Assembly (NCBI GenBank): GCA_934661195.1
Contig: CAKUJD010000007.1
Coordinates: 62,001 to 126,000, forward strand
Source of the DNA: an uncultured Muribaculaceae bacterium
Lineage (GTDB): Bacteria > Bacteroidota > Bacteroidia > Bacteroidales > Muribaculaceae
Length of the DNA: 64,000 bases
Direction of reading: 5' to 3'
The position numbers and the translations under genes were made by a program. Shown in pieces: positions 1 through 8,326 of the stretch; position 1 is the stretch's first letter, and every line of letters starts with the position of its first letter. The notes under the pieces were generated by a model. It did no database searches and was not told the origin of the DNA. It saw only the letters and a program-made list of their open reading frames with translations.

Positions 1-2026
1 ACACGAAGACAAGCGGTATCTCAACAGCGCCGTCTCATCGGCCAACATCTATGGGCTCACCTACGCCCTCATCTCATATTTCATGGCCACAGCCGTGCGC
101 CGCATTCAGGAGCGCAAGGCCAACAACCGCGACTACAAGACCAGTGCGCTCATACATGTGGAGCTCGGCAAGAAGAATCACGACTGGCAATACCGCGTGG
201 TGGGCCGCCTCATCGACTCCATTAAGAGCGCCATTGTGGAGGAGGACCAGTCGGACCAGCGCATCTGGACAGCTGTTAACTCCATTTATGCCGACTTCAT
301 GGAGTCGAGCCGAAAGGGCCGTGCCGAAGGGCTGATTTCGATGGAACTGCCATCGAAGGATGATGTGCTCGGTGAAATCCGCAACATCTTCAACCCCAAG
401 AAGAATAACTACCATGTGCAAATTGTGAATTCCGACGAGCAGGTTGAGTCGCTTCTCGATGAGGAGACGGGCGAGCTGCTGCTCGACACGGCTGCCAATG
501 TGTTTATAGGCGGCAGTATTCTCGATCGCGGCATCACCATTAAAAACATGCTGTGCTTCTTTTATGGCCGCAACCCCAAAAACTTCCAGCAAGACACCGT
601 GCTGCAGCATGCGCGCATGTATGGCGCGCGCTCGAAAGAAGACATGGCTGTGACGCGCTTCCACACCACCTCCACCATCTATGGGATGCTGATGCGCATG
701 AACGACCTCGACAACCAGCTCCGTGAGTCGTTCCTCGAGGGGCGCGACAAGGACAGCTATATGAACGCCGTGTTTGTGGGCTACGACAGCCACCTCAAGC
801 CCTGCGCAGCCCAGAAGATTAAGGCCTCTAACGCGCTGACGCTGAAAAAGCAGATGCGCATGGTGCCCGCCGGATTCTGGACTGGCAGCAACACAGCCAT
901 CAAGAAGACCATAGCCCAAATCGACTCCATTCTGGAGTCGTGCCCGGCCTACAGTCAAAAGGACGAAGACGGATTCTTTGAGATTGACGCAGACACGGCC
1001 AAGAAGATTTTGCTGCTCATAGAGTCCACGTTTGTCTACAAGGACGCAGGCAACATACACAACCTCGACCGCCGAAACGACATAAAGGAAATGATTTGCG
1101 CCCTTGACTATTGCACGGGCAAGTCGGGCGGCAAAGTGCTGGCGAAGCTGCGCACCCACCGCAACATGAACCGCCTCAGGGCCAATGGCACCTACAACAG
1201 TTCTCCTGATGCTGGTAACACCGACGACATCCCGGCTCGCCAAAGGGCTATCGAAGTTCCGGTGTTGATGCTTTTCAAGCAAGAAGGACAAAAGTTCATC
1301 GATCCTGACACGGGAGAGAACATTGGCTGGAACGACGCACCATTCTACTGGCCAGTGTTCATGAGCCAGCAGAACATCACCCCCGTGATGTACGCCTTCG
1401 ACCAGCGCAAAAAGGATGTGACTGCCGCGTCAAATCATGATAAAATTCTCGAGGGCATCGACCGCAGCCAAGTGCTGGATTTAACATTCAGAGGCGACCT
1501 CGAGTTAGGGTTCGGCACTGAAGGAAGCGAATATGATTACGTTGATGCCCCCTTAGAGTCAAGAGGATTGAAGGAAAGCACTGCGTCAAGATATATTCTT
1601 AAGAATGAGGATGGTAGTTGGACGCTAAATCCCGAAGTGCCGTTTGATGAGGAACACAATCATGGCCTTTATTCGTATAACAATGGTAAATTCCCGTTTG
1701 TGCTGAAACCCTATAAATATATGTTGCTTGGTAATAAGCGTGATTACAAGGCAGATTTGATGCTTATGGAGTTGTTCCCCGTTGACATGTGCACTTTTGA
1801 GCCCGTAGGCGAATTGAATGCAGATGGCGACCTTGTAGATTGCACCACCACAGACGGCAAGGTGCTGATGCACACCACCGACAAAAACATAGGCCGCGAC
1901 ATGACAACCACCGATTACACAGCCACTGGCGTTACCCAGTGGGTAATAGTGTATCACATCCGCAAGGTGCTTAGGTTCATCCCCTTCCACAAAGACAACG
2001 GAGAAGACTCCGCCGAGTCTGAATAA
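1..2026 (+). CDS. Z1-domain helicase-like protein, 5'-truncated by window edge
   Basis: The frame is open from base 2, so the start lies outside the window; the first in-window ATG at 83 is internal. Around nt 508-545 the protein reads IGGSILDRGITI and around 600-630 it reads QHARMYGAR. These match the core of the Z1 domain (IGGxxLsRGlTlegL ... QmgRwfGyR), which resembles the C-terminal motifs of superfamily 2 helicases. About 460 residues follow, with no domain I recognise and an acidic tail. Z1 proteins are known from restriction-like clusters with MORC/HSP90-type ATPases, PD-(D/E)XK nucleases and methyltransferases, so this may be the last gene of such a locus; none of those partners is visible here. 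The family is fairly sure; the defence role is inference. Confidence 0.75.
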   Translation, partial: HEDKRYLNSAVSSANIYGLTYALISYFMATAVRRIQERKANNRDYKTSALIHVELGKKNHDWQYRVVGRLIDSIKSAIVEEDQSDQRIWTAVNSIYADFMESSRKGRAEGLISMELPSKDDVLGEIRNIFNPKKNNYHVQIVNSDEQVESLLDEETGELLLDTAANVFIGGSILDRGITIKNMLCFFYGRNPKNFQQDTVLQHARMYGARSKEDMAVTRFHTTSTIYGMLMRMNDLDNQLRESFLEGRDKDSYMNAVFVGYDSHLKPCAAQKIKASNALTLKKQMRMVPAGFWTGSNTAIKKTIAQIDSILESCPAYSQKDEDGFFEIDADTAKKILLLIESTFVYKDAGNIHNLDRRNDIKEMICALDYCTGKSGGKVLAKLRTHRNMNRLRANGTYNSSPDAGNTDDIPARQRAIEVPVLMLFKQEGQKFIDPDTGENIGWNDAPFYWPVFMSQQNITPVMYAFDQRKKDVTAASNHDKILEGIDRSQVLDLTFRGDLELGFGTEGSEYDYVDAPLESRGLKESTASRYILKNEDGSWTLNPEVPFDEEHNHGLYSYNNGKFPFVLKPYKYMLLGNKRDYKADLMLMELFPVDMCTFEPVGELNADGDLVDCTTTDGKVLMHTTDKNIGRDMTTTDYTATGVTQWVIVYHIRKVLRFIPFHKDNGEDSAESE

Positions 2027-2060
2027 GAGTAGGGCACAGCCCTAACCCACAATAAAAGTA

Positions 2061-2100
2061 ACTGCCGCCCCCCGTTTCACCGCGAGGCGGCGGTTTCCGT
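2061..2100 (+). terminator. Probable terminator after the Z1 gene
   Basis: A GC-rich inverted repeat (actgccgcc at 2061-2069 against ggcggcggt near 2086-2094) starts about 35 bp after the stop codon. Only a short T-rich stretch follows, so it is a moderate terminator candidate. Confidence 0.5.
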
Positions 2101-2160
2101 TATGTGTGGTGGCGAACTGATGATTTTTCGAATGCGAGTTGGTAACAGACAGCAGACGCA

Positions 2161-2372
2161 GCATGCCCAGAGCACTGAAAAAAATAGCAATTCAGCTATC
2201 GTTAAGCAACGAAAACTGTAGGGACGTGGCATGCCACGTCCGCCGCAATTTACAGCAAGTCAGGTGATTGGTAAGTGCTTCTGTGTGCCTCGTATTTAGC
2301 AATGCCCACAATCCACACAGTTTTGTGGCAAATGATATAAAAACAATCACTTTTTCAGTGCTCACAGCATGC
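2161..2372. repeat. 212-bp non-coding element with 22-bp terminal inverted repeats (MITE-like)
   Basis: The left arm 2161-2182 and right arm 2351-2372 are inverted copies matching at 19 of 22 positions, including an uninterrupted 13-bp block (2170-2182 with 2351-2363). The interior has no convincing gene and carries an 18-bp perfect palindrome at 2223-2240. I see no clear target duplication. This could be a non-autonomous mobile element or a chance structure; a copy elsewhere in the genome would decide. Confidence 0.4.
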
Positions 2373-2404
2373 CACGTCATCACATGGTGTGGCTGGAAAA
2401 GCAA

Positions 2405-2440
2405 CAACCGCCGCCCCCGGCAATATGGGGGCGGCGGTTG
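2405..2440 (-). terminator. Terminator of the amidase operon
   Basis: A perfect 14-bp stem (2405-2418 with 2427-2440) with an 8-nt loop lies about 50 bp past the amidase stop. Read leftward, it is followed by ttgttgctttt. It may also stop rightward read-through. Confidence 0.7.
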
Positions 2441-2487
2441 CCTTATTTGGTTGTCGCGGCTCGTTGAGGCCGCTTAAGAATTATGCG

Positions 2488-5061
2488 TTATTTGATGATC
2501 ACGCGCTGTGCGAGGTTCTTGTTGGCTGTTGTCACCTTCACCACATACACGCCAGTTGCAAGGCCGGCAGTGCCGACTGTTGCGCTTGTTGCCTGCGGAG
2601 CCAGGGCTGCCACCTGCATGCCGTTCATTGCAAACACCTCAACGCTGGCGATAGCCTCAGGAGCGTTCACCTTGATGGCGTTGGCAGTGGTCTTAATGGT
2701 GATTGCGCTCTCGGCAATCTCGTCAACACCTGTTATGATGATGTCGTCGAGCGTGGCCTTCTGCTCCTCGTTGTTGTAGTGCACATACTTCAGGTTGTCG
2801 AAGTAGAAGTCGCCAGTCCATGCTGCGCGCGGGTTGTCGGCATCATCGTCCTCAAAGTCCTCGAGGTAACCCTTCCACAACCACACTGCGTCGAACATCC
2901 ACAGGCCTTCCACCAGCTTCTTCTCGCCGCTCACGATGTCGCAAGAGTCTTTGTTCACGTCCCATGCCACCACGTCCCAGCCGCGGAAGTCGAGCTGCTT
3001 CTTGGTGTAGCGCTTAACGGTGGCGGCGTCGCTGCGGTCGCGCACGCCGATGCCGGCGTAGTTGTTCGAGCCGTCGCCATACACGTCATATTGGATTACG
3101 GCGTTCTTGCCGTCGGTGTAATACTTCACGCCGTCCTTCTTGTAGATGCGCAGACCCCAGTAGGGAGTGCCTGTTGCTGGATCGGGATCGAACTCATAGT
3201 GCACCTTGAACGAAGATGTCTGGTTGCTGTTGCTCACCAGCGAGTTGGTGGTCATGCTTTGGTCTTCAGCCGATGTGAAGCCCTTCGACGAGCCAGAGCC
3301 GGCGGGAGTGAACCACAGGTTGGGGTTGGTGGTGTCGTCGATCACTGTCTCGTCTTTCACAGTGCGGTATTCCGAGAGGAATTTGAACACTTTGCCTTCC
3401 GACACGTTGCCCGACAGATCCTTGAAGCCGCCCTTCACAGTCACCTTGAAGCACTTGTCAAGGGGCAGATCCTCGTTGAGGTAGAGGTGCAGCACCGATG
3501 CGTTGCGCACCACTGCGTGGGTCAGCTTGCCGCTGTAGCGGTTGCCGTCCTTGTCCTCCACGGTGATGGCGTCGGTGGCGTCGTCCTCGTTCCAGGCGAG
3601 CTCTTCGTTATACTCAACGCGAATCACGGGGCGGCGTGTGTAGCGCATAGTGCTGTTCTCGGCAGGAGTGGTGCTCTTCACATATGGAGCCTCCACATCG
3701 GCGGGAATGGTGGTGAATGCAAACACGTAGTTGCCGCCTTCCTTGCCGTCGCCGTCGCCGTCAAAGAATTGGTTGGTCTGCGAGTTCTTGGCCACGCTGC
3801 CGTCGATGGTGATGGTGTAGTCCATGTCGTCGAGCAGGTCCTTCAGGCTCACGTGCAGGGTGTAGTCGTTTTCCCAAGTGAGTGCCACCTTGCCGTTGTT
3901 GCTAATCGAGAAAGCCTTTTCCACGCTGGCCTTGTCCATCTTGCGCGAGAAGGTGAGCACCATGTCGTTGAGGATGTTCACGGCTGCGGGGTCGGTGATG
4001 CTGTTCGACGACACCACTGCGGGTGCGTTGCTGGTCAGCTCCACGTTGGCCCAAGTCACGTTTTCCGACGACTGGCCCTGCGGGTTGCTGTTCAGGGTCA
4101 CGGTCTTGGTGGCCGAAGTGTAGCCCGGGCAGGTGTAGCTCACGGTGTACTCCTTGCCGGGGGTGAGACCCTCAAACAAGAAGAAGCCGTTGTGAATCAG
4201 GTTGGGGTTCTTAGTGTAGTTCTTAAACAGCGATTCGTAGGAGTCGGTCACGATGGTCTTGCCGTCCACGGTCACCGTCACGTTGTCGATGGGCTGGTCG
4301 TTTTCCGAGTTCTTCACCACGCCGGCCAGCATCACCTTCTCGGGCAGCTGCAGGCCGCGGTATTGCATAATGGCGCGGAATGTGCCGAATGCCTCCAGGC
4401 GCTTGTAGCTGTCGTTCATGTTCAGCGGCTGCTGCACCTTGTGGGTGTGGAAGCCGCCCTCGCTCAGCAGCGAGGCCATGTTGGTGCGGCGGTTCACCGA
4501 CAGATACGGATACTGGTTCTCGTGAGTGTCCACGTCGCCGTTGTAGTACACGCGGTCGTAGTAGTTGCCGCGGCTGGTGGTGTTATACATCACGCCCGTA
4601 AGGCTCGGGTCGAGGAACTCGCCATAGCGCTTGCCGCCGTTAGGCGTCTTCTCTATATATTGGCCGTCCTTCTTCCAGCCGCCGAACAGGAACAGGGTCT
4701 GGTTTTGGCCCGAGCCTGCGTCGGAGTGAATTGAGTAGAAGAAGTCGGCTCCCCATGCGTTGGCCATGTCGCTGCGCTCGTCCAGGTCCACAATCTGGTC
4801 GTCGGTGTAGCGGGTCATGCGCACGGTGTTGGTGTCGATAGTGGTGTATTGCTGCAGATATTCCTTGGTGGCCAGGCCCACGCGCAGTGTCTTCTGCGCC
4901 TCGGTGTAGCCATAGAGGCCTGAGTTTTCGTGGCCGGAGTGTCCCGGGTCGATCCACAGTTTAAAGTTTCCCCAGTCGGCCTTGTCGGCAGCGACCACGG
5001 TGCCGCCCACAGTGAGGCAGGCGATTGCCGAAGCAATCATGTATTTCGATAAATTTTTCAT
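2488..5061 (-). CDS. Secreted N-acetylmuramoyl-L-alanine amidase with Ig-like modules and C-terminal sorting domain
   Basis: An 857-residue protein with an N-terminal signal peptide (residues 1-25). An Amidase_3-type zinc hydrolase domain follows: IDPGHSG (His41), SIHSDAG (His112) and LSEGG (Glu201) are the expected metal and catalytic residues for cleaving the MurNAc-L-Ala bond of peptidoglycan. Then come a carboxypeptidase-regulatory-like segment (about 245-335) and two Ig-like 'Big_5' segments (about 350-580) with paired phrases such as STTPAENSTM. The last 75 or so residues (VEVFAMNGMQV ... GVYVVKV ... QRVIIK) look like a type A sorting domain of the type IX secretion system, so export and surface attachment are likely. 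It lies 7 bp downstream of a beta-propeller gene, probably one operon. Similar domain layouts occur in Bacteroidales amidases. Confidence 0.85.
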   Translation of the reverse strand: MKNLSKYMIASAIACLTVGGTVVAADKADWGNFKLWIDPGHSGHENSGLYGYTEAQKTLRVGLATKEYLQQYTTIDTNTVRMTRYTDDQIVDLDERSDMANAWGADFFYSIHSDAGSGQNQTLFLFGGWKKDGQYIEKTPNGGKRYGEFLDPSLTGVMYNTTSRGNYYDRVYYNGDVDTHENQYPYLSVNRRTNMASLLSEGGFHTHKVQQPLNMNDSYKRLEAFGTFRAIMQYRGLQLPEKVMLAGVVKNSENDQPIDNVTVTVDGKTIVTDSYESLFKNYTKNPNLIHNGFFLFEGLTPGKEYTVSYTCPGYTSATKTVTLNSNPQGQSSENVTWANVELTSNAPAVVSSNSITDPAAVNILNDMVLTFSRKMDKASVEKAFSISNNGKVALTWENDYTLHVSLKDLLDDMDYTITIDGSVAKNSQTNQFFDGDGDGKEGGNYVFAFTTIPADVEAPYVKSTTPAENSTMRYTRRPVIRVEYNEELAWNEDDATDAITVEDKDGNRYSGKLTHAVVRNASVLHLYLNEDLPLDKCFKVTVKGGFKDLSGNVSEGKVFKFLSEYRTVKDETVIDDTTNPNLWFTPAGSGSSKGFTSAEDQSMTTNSLVSNSNQTSSFKVHYEFDPDPATGTPYWGLRIYKKDGVKYYTDGKNAVIQYDVYGDGSNNYAGIGVRDRSDAATVKRYTKKQLDFRGWDVVAWDVNKDSCDIVSGEKKLVEGLWMFDAVWLWKGYLEDFEDDDADNPRAAWTGDFYFDNLKYVHYNNEEQKATLDDIIITGVDEIAESAITIKTTANAIKVNAPEAIASVEVFAMNGMQVAALAPQATSATVGTAGLATGVYVVKVTTANKNLAQRVIIK

Positions 5062-5068
5062 TGCTTCA

Positions 5069-5914
5069 TTAATATGTTAGTTGGATAAGATAAATGTAGC
5101 CGTCTTTGTCGTTTTCAAAGGCTATAGCCGAGCCGTCGTAGTCGGCAGCCAGTGTCACGGGCAGCAGGTCGTCGCGGTGAATGTCGATTTTCGATATTTT
5201 GCGCTTCACAATGTCAAACGAGTAGATCTCGCCCTTGGTGAAGTTGGCGCCGTCGTCCTCAAGTTTCACAAAAGCCAGGTTGCTGTCTTTGTTGGTGAAC
5301 TGAGGATACGAGCCCTTGCCCACGGGCACCAGCACTGTGGCCTTGTCGTCGGTCATGAATATGCCCTTGCCCACAATCTGGAAGGCAATCATGGTGCCGT
5401 CGTGCGACAGCTGCGGGTTTATGATCATGCGGCCTGCATAGTCCTTGAGCACAGGAATCTGCGATGTGGCGCCTGCGGGGTCGTCCACCATCAGCTTGTA
5501 GTACTTGTTTGACTTTACGGCGGCCTTCGAACGCTTGAAGTTGTGCTCGGCGGCGGCCACTTCGGTCACCTTGCCGGTTTCCACATTCACCTGCTCGATG
5601 CTGGTCATGCGGCGGTCGTTAACGATGCTGTAGGGGGTCGACACGATGGTGGAGTTGTTGAGCCAGCTCATTTTGTAGCCGGCGCCCAGCTCGTCAGACA
5701 CTTGCTTCAGGTCGCTGCCGTCGGCGTTGGCCACCCAAATGCCGATGTAGTTGTCGCCTGTAACGGCGATTTTCTTGCCGTCGGGCGACCACACGGGGGC
5801 CATCAGGCTTTGCGAAGACTTGATGAGAAGCCGCGGCTCACTTGCCTTGGGCTGGGCCATCAAGTTACCAGTGCACAGCATCAGCGATGCTGCAATTAGT
5901 AAACTTTTCTTCAT
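5069..5914 (-). CDS. Periplasmic TolB/PD40-type beta-propeller protein
   Basis: 281 residues with a clear signal peptide ending near MAQP (residue 22). The first repeat reads APVWSPDGKKIAVTG, the hallmark of WD40-like PD40 repeats in TolB and prolyl-peptidase propellers. Further blades (PQLSHDGTMIAFQ, PQFTNKDSNLAFV) are spaced about 40-50 residues apart. There is no catalytic domain, so it probably binds a ligand or partner. It is first in a two-gene operon with the downstream amidase (7 bp gap), which suggests a role in cell-wall or envelope handling. That functional link is inference from context. Confidence 0.75.
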   Translation of the reverse strand: MKKSLLIAASLMLCTGNLMAQPKASEPRLLIKSSQSLMAPVWSPDGKKIAVTGDNYIGIWVANADGSDLKQVSDELGAGYKMSWLNNSTIVSTPYSIVNDRRMTSIEQVNVETGKVTEVAAAEHNFKRSKAAVKSNKYYKLMVDDPAGATSQIPVLKDYAGRMIINPQLSHDGTMIAFQIVGKGIFMTDDKATVLVPVGKGSYPQFTNKDSNLAFVKLEDDGANFTKGEIYSFDIVKRKISKIDIHRDDLLPVTLAADYDGSAIAFENDKDGYIYLIQLTY

Positions 5915-6210
5915 TGCTTGTGTTTAAATTAATAGTTTAACAATTTAGTTTATGTTGTAAAAATTTATGTAATGCCTATTCTTGTTGCGAAGTGGTCATT
6001 CAAATAGCAGCGTAAAATTACCACACATTTTTGAATTTTGCAAGCCGCGTGGCGTTAATTCGCCCATTGAAATGGGCAGTGTCATGCATGAAGAGGAAGG
6101 CAATCTTTGATTTTGGGTGCACATTCGGTGCATTTGGTAGGCTGCTGCACGGCTTTATTCATTAATTTTGCAGCCTGTGAAATTATTGAATAAGCAAATA
6201 CTACGAAGAA

Positions 6211-7347
6211 ATGTTTGTTGCAACTGTGATACTGCTGCTGGTGGCTCTGCTCACCGACGGATACATATGGTTTAACTTTCTGCGGGGTGGGGCGCTGCTG
6301 TGGTCGGCGCTCCACTGGCTGCCCACTGCCGCGCTGGTGCTGGCCATTGCGCTTGCCGCCTCAGGTGTGGCGCAGGACGGCGCTTTCCGCGCCATAGTGC
6401 TGCTGGTGGTGTGCGCCGTGCTGCCCAAACTGGTGTTCACTCTGGTGTCGCTGCTGGGGCGGCTTGCGGGCCTGCTGTGCCATGGTGCCGCTCCTGTGGC
6501 CGATGTGGCTGGCGCCGCGGTTGCCCTTGTGGTGCTGGGCTGCGCCATCTATGGCAGCGTGGCGGGGTGGAGGCGCCTTGTGGTGCGTCCCGTCGATGTG
6601 GCCACGCCCAGCCTGCCGGCGGCGTTCAACGGCTACCGAATTGTGCACATCAGCGACCTGCACCTGGGCACCTACGCCTCGGCGCCCGAGGCCGTTGACC
6701 GCATAGTGGACACCATCAATTCGCTCCATGCCGACCTGGTGGTGTTTACGGGCGACATTGTGAACGGCTATCCCGACGAGCTGATGCCATTCCTCGGGCG
6801 ACTGTCGCAAATCAAGGCGCGCGACGGGGTGGTGTCGGTGCTGGGCAACCACGACTATTGCATGTATCACAGCTACGCGCCTGGCGACTCGCCCGAGAAG
6901 GCTGTGCGCCGCCTCATCGAGGCCGAGCGCCGCATGGGTTGGCAGCTGCTGCTAAACCAGCACATCACGCTGCACCGCGGCGCCGACAGCATAGCGGTGG
7001 TGGGGGTGGAAAACTCAAGCCGCCCGCCGTTTCCCGACCGCGGCGACCTGCCTAAGGCCATAGGTCAGCATCCGTGCCCCTACAGCATAGTGCTCACCCA
7101 CGACCCCTCGCACTGGCGCCGCGCCGTGCTGCCCGCCACCAGCTCCCAACTCACGCTGTCGGGCCACACCCATGCCATGCAGCTGAAAATAGGCAGCTTC
7201 TCGCCCTCGCAGTGGATCTATCCGGAGTGGGGAGGCGTGTACCGTGAAGGCTCACGCTACCTCAATGTCAACACCGGCACCGGCGGCAACGTGCCCTTTC
7301 GCTTCGGTGCCTGGCCCGAGATAGCCCTCATCACCCTCCACCAGTAG
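6211..7347 (+). CDS. Membrane-anchored metallophosphoesterase (YaeI-like)
   Basis: 378 residues. The first 125 or so form four hydrophobic helices; a calcineurin-type metallophosphoesterase domain follows. Metal-binding signatures are in the usual order: ISDLHLG, FTGDIVNG, LGNHDY, a later THDPSHW, and GHTHAMQ. The YaeI-type family includes lipid A-type or UDP-sugar lipid phosphodiesterases, but the substrate cannot be read from sequence. A TAATTTTG box at 6163-6170 could be the promoter -7 element, though no well-spaced upstream element is visible. It stands alone on the plus strand between two minus-strand units. Confidence 0.85.
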   Translation: MFVATVILLLVALLTDGYIWFNFLRGGALLWSALHWLPTAALVLAIALAASGVAQDGAFRAIVLLVVCAVLPKLVFTLVSLLGRLAGLLCHGAAPVADVAGAAVALVVLGCAIYGSVAGWRRLVVRPVDVATPSLPAAFNGYRIVHISDLHLGTYASAPEAVDRIVDTINSLHADLVVFTGDIVNGYPDELMPFLGRLSQIKARDGVVSVLGNHDYCMYHSYAPGDSPEKAVRRLIEAERRMGWQLLLNQHITLHRGADSIAVVGVENSSRPPFPDRGDLPKAIGQHPCPYSIVLTHDPSHWRRAVLPATSSQLTLSGHTHAMQLKIGSFSPSQWIYPEWGGVYREGSRYLNVNTGTGGNVPFRFGAWPEIALITLHQ

Positions 7348-7439
7348 CCTCTACATCATTGAATTTCATAAAGTTAGACGTTGTTGATGCCATAATGGAA
7401 ATCAATGCTAACAATCTGCAACTTATGTGAGCTAACTAA

Positions 7440-7471
7440 GTGGGCCACAGTTTTTTCGAACTGTGGCCCAC
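7440..7471. terminator. Bidirectional terminator between convergent genes
   Basis: A perfect 13-bp stem (7440-7452 with 7459-7471) encloses a 6-nt T-rich loop. It lies between the convergent metallophosphoesterase and the accessory cassette. Confidence 0.75.
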
Positions 7472-7491
7472 GATATTCATCATAACCTTAT

Positions 7492-7947
7492 TTATGGACG
7501 AAATTTTACATTCGGGTTGAAGTGGTGTATTATTTCTCCATATTTTGCTATCTCTGAGTCATTCATATATCGTGCGTTTTGTGAAAGGCGAATTGTTTGG
7601 CCTTTCTCATTCACACTATATATTTGAACATGTACGATCCCTTTAGAGAAGGAGCGTCCATCACCTTTTGTGTTTACGTGGTTATGGCTCCAATCGAAAT
7701 CAATACAATGCTTGCGGTTGACATACACTTTGCCTTGAGCAACTTTGCCGTCTGGTCCCACCCTGAAATACATGTCAGATGTGTTTGCATACTGTGGCAA
7801 GCCTGTATGATTCCTTGGTCCGTCAGCGATATAATGTAAAACTTTTCCTCTAATACCATTTATAGCAACGGCTGAATAATCTGGGTGGTCCTCATAAAGA
7901 TATGTTGAAAATCCACCGCTTTTAAGATATTGTCTTTGATTTCCCAT
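7492..7947 (-). CDS. Small basic His-rich protein, candidate toxin C-terminal domain (unrecognised)
   Basis: 151 residues from the ATG at 7947. A TTG at 7965 would add six residues, but the ATG lies only four bases after the preceding stop, which suits translational coupling. The protein has no signal peptide or membrane segment. It starts MGNQRQYLKSGG, has a central DFDWSHNHVN stretch and ends with IIHHFNPNVKF. The His/Asp/Lys-rich pattern recalls the nuclease-like C-terminal tips of Rhs or polymorphic toxins that have lost their carrier, but I do not recognise the family. Its tight pairing with a small acidic protein upstream supports a toxin-immunity reading. The region is clearly AT-richer than its surroundings, a sign of transfer. 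Confidence 0.55.
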   Translation of the reverse strand: MGNQRQYLKSGGFSTYLYEDHPDYSAVAINGIRGKVLHYIADGPRNHTGLPQYANTSDMYFRVGPDGKVAQGKVYVNRKHCIDFDWSHNHVNTKGDGRSFSKGIVHVQIYSVNEKGQTIRLSQNARYMNDSEIAKYGEIIHHFNPNVKFRP

Positions 7948-7951
7948 ACTA

Positions 7952-8326
7952 TCATATATTATCAAAATTGTGATTGTATTCTACTCCCTTATAGTCTCGT
8001 TCTCGCAGCCAACATAGAAGGGTCTCGTCCCGATTCAAAAAACCACATGACTGTAGGTTGAGTTCTAAAGCCTCTGCAAGACACATTACATGTTGCTCAT
8101 TTATTGAATCCTTTTGACCTACAATGTACTCCTCGAATTCACATCTGATGATGTAAATGCCATCTTCATTGTTGTCCTCATGTAATATTAGGTCATGGGA
8201 AACTGTGAATTCATGTTCTTGTTTAAAACGAAGTTTCTCAAAGAAAATCTTTTCATTTTCACTTATATATTGCGTTGCCATTCTATCGAATAGCAGTGCG
8301 TCTTTTATGGTTAATTTATTTTCCAT
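7952..8326 (-). CDS. Small acidic protein, candidate immunity/antitoxin partner
   Basis: 124 residues, rich in Glu and Asp, with no signal or membrane segment and no family I recognise. Its ATG overlaps the last 11 bases of the ancestral DUF4417 reading frame, and its TGA lies four bases before the next gene's ATG, so the three genes form one tightly coupled unit. The small size, acidity and pairing with a basic His-rich protein fit an immunity protein. However, immunity genes usually follow their toxins, and here the order is reversed. The start of this gene is duplicated at about 11128-11165 beyond the insertion sequence. Confidence 0.55.
   Translation of the reverse strand: MENKLTIKDALLFDRMATQYISENEKIFFEKLRFKQEHEFTVSHDLILHEDNNEDGIYIIRCEFEEYIVGQKDSINEQHVMCLAEALELNLQSCGFLNRDETLLCWLRERDYKGVEYNHNFDNI

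Noticed and set aside
2389..4734. 781-residue open frame on the plus strand
   Set aside because: It is antisense to the amidase gene, has a Val/His/Leu-rich composition typical of shadow frames in GC-rich genes, and shows no domain.
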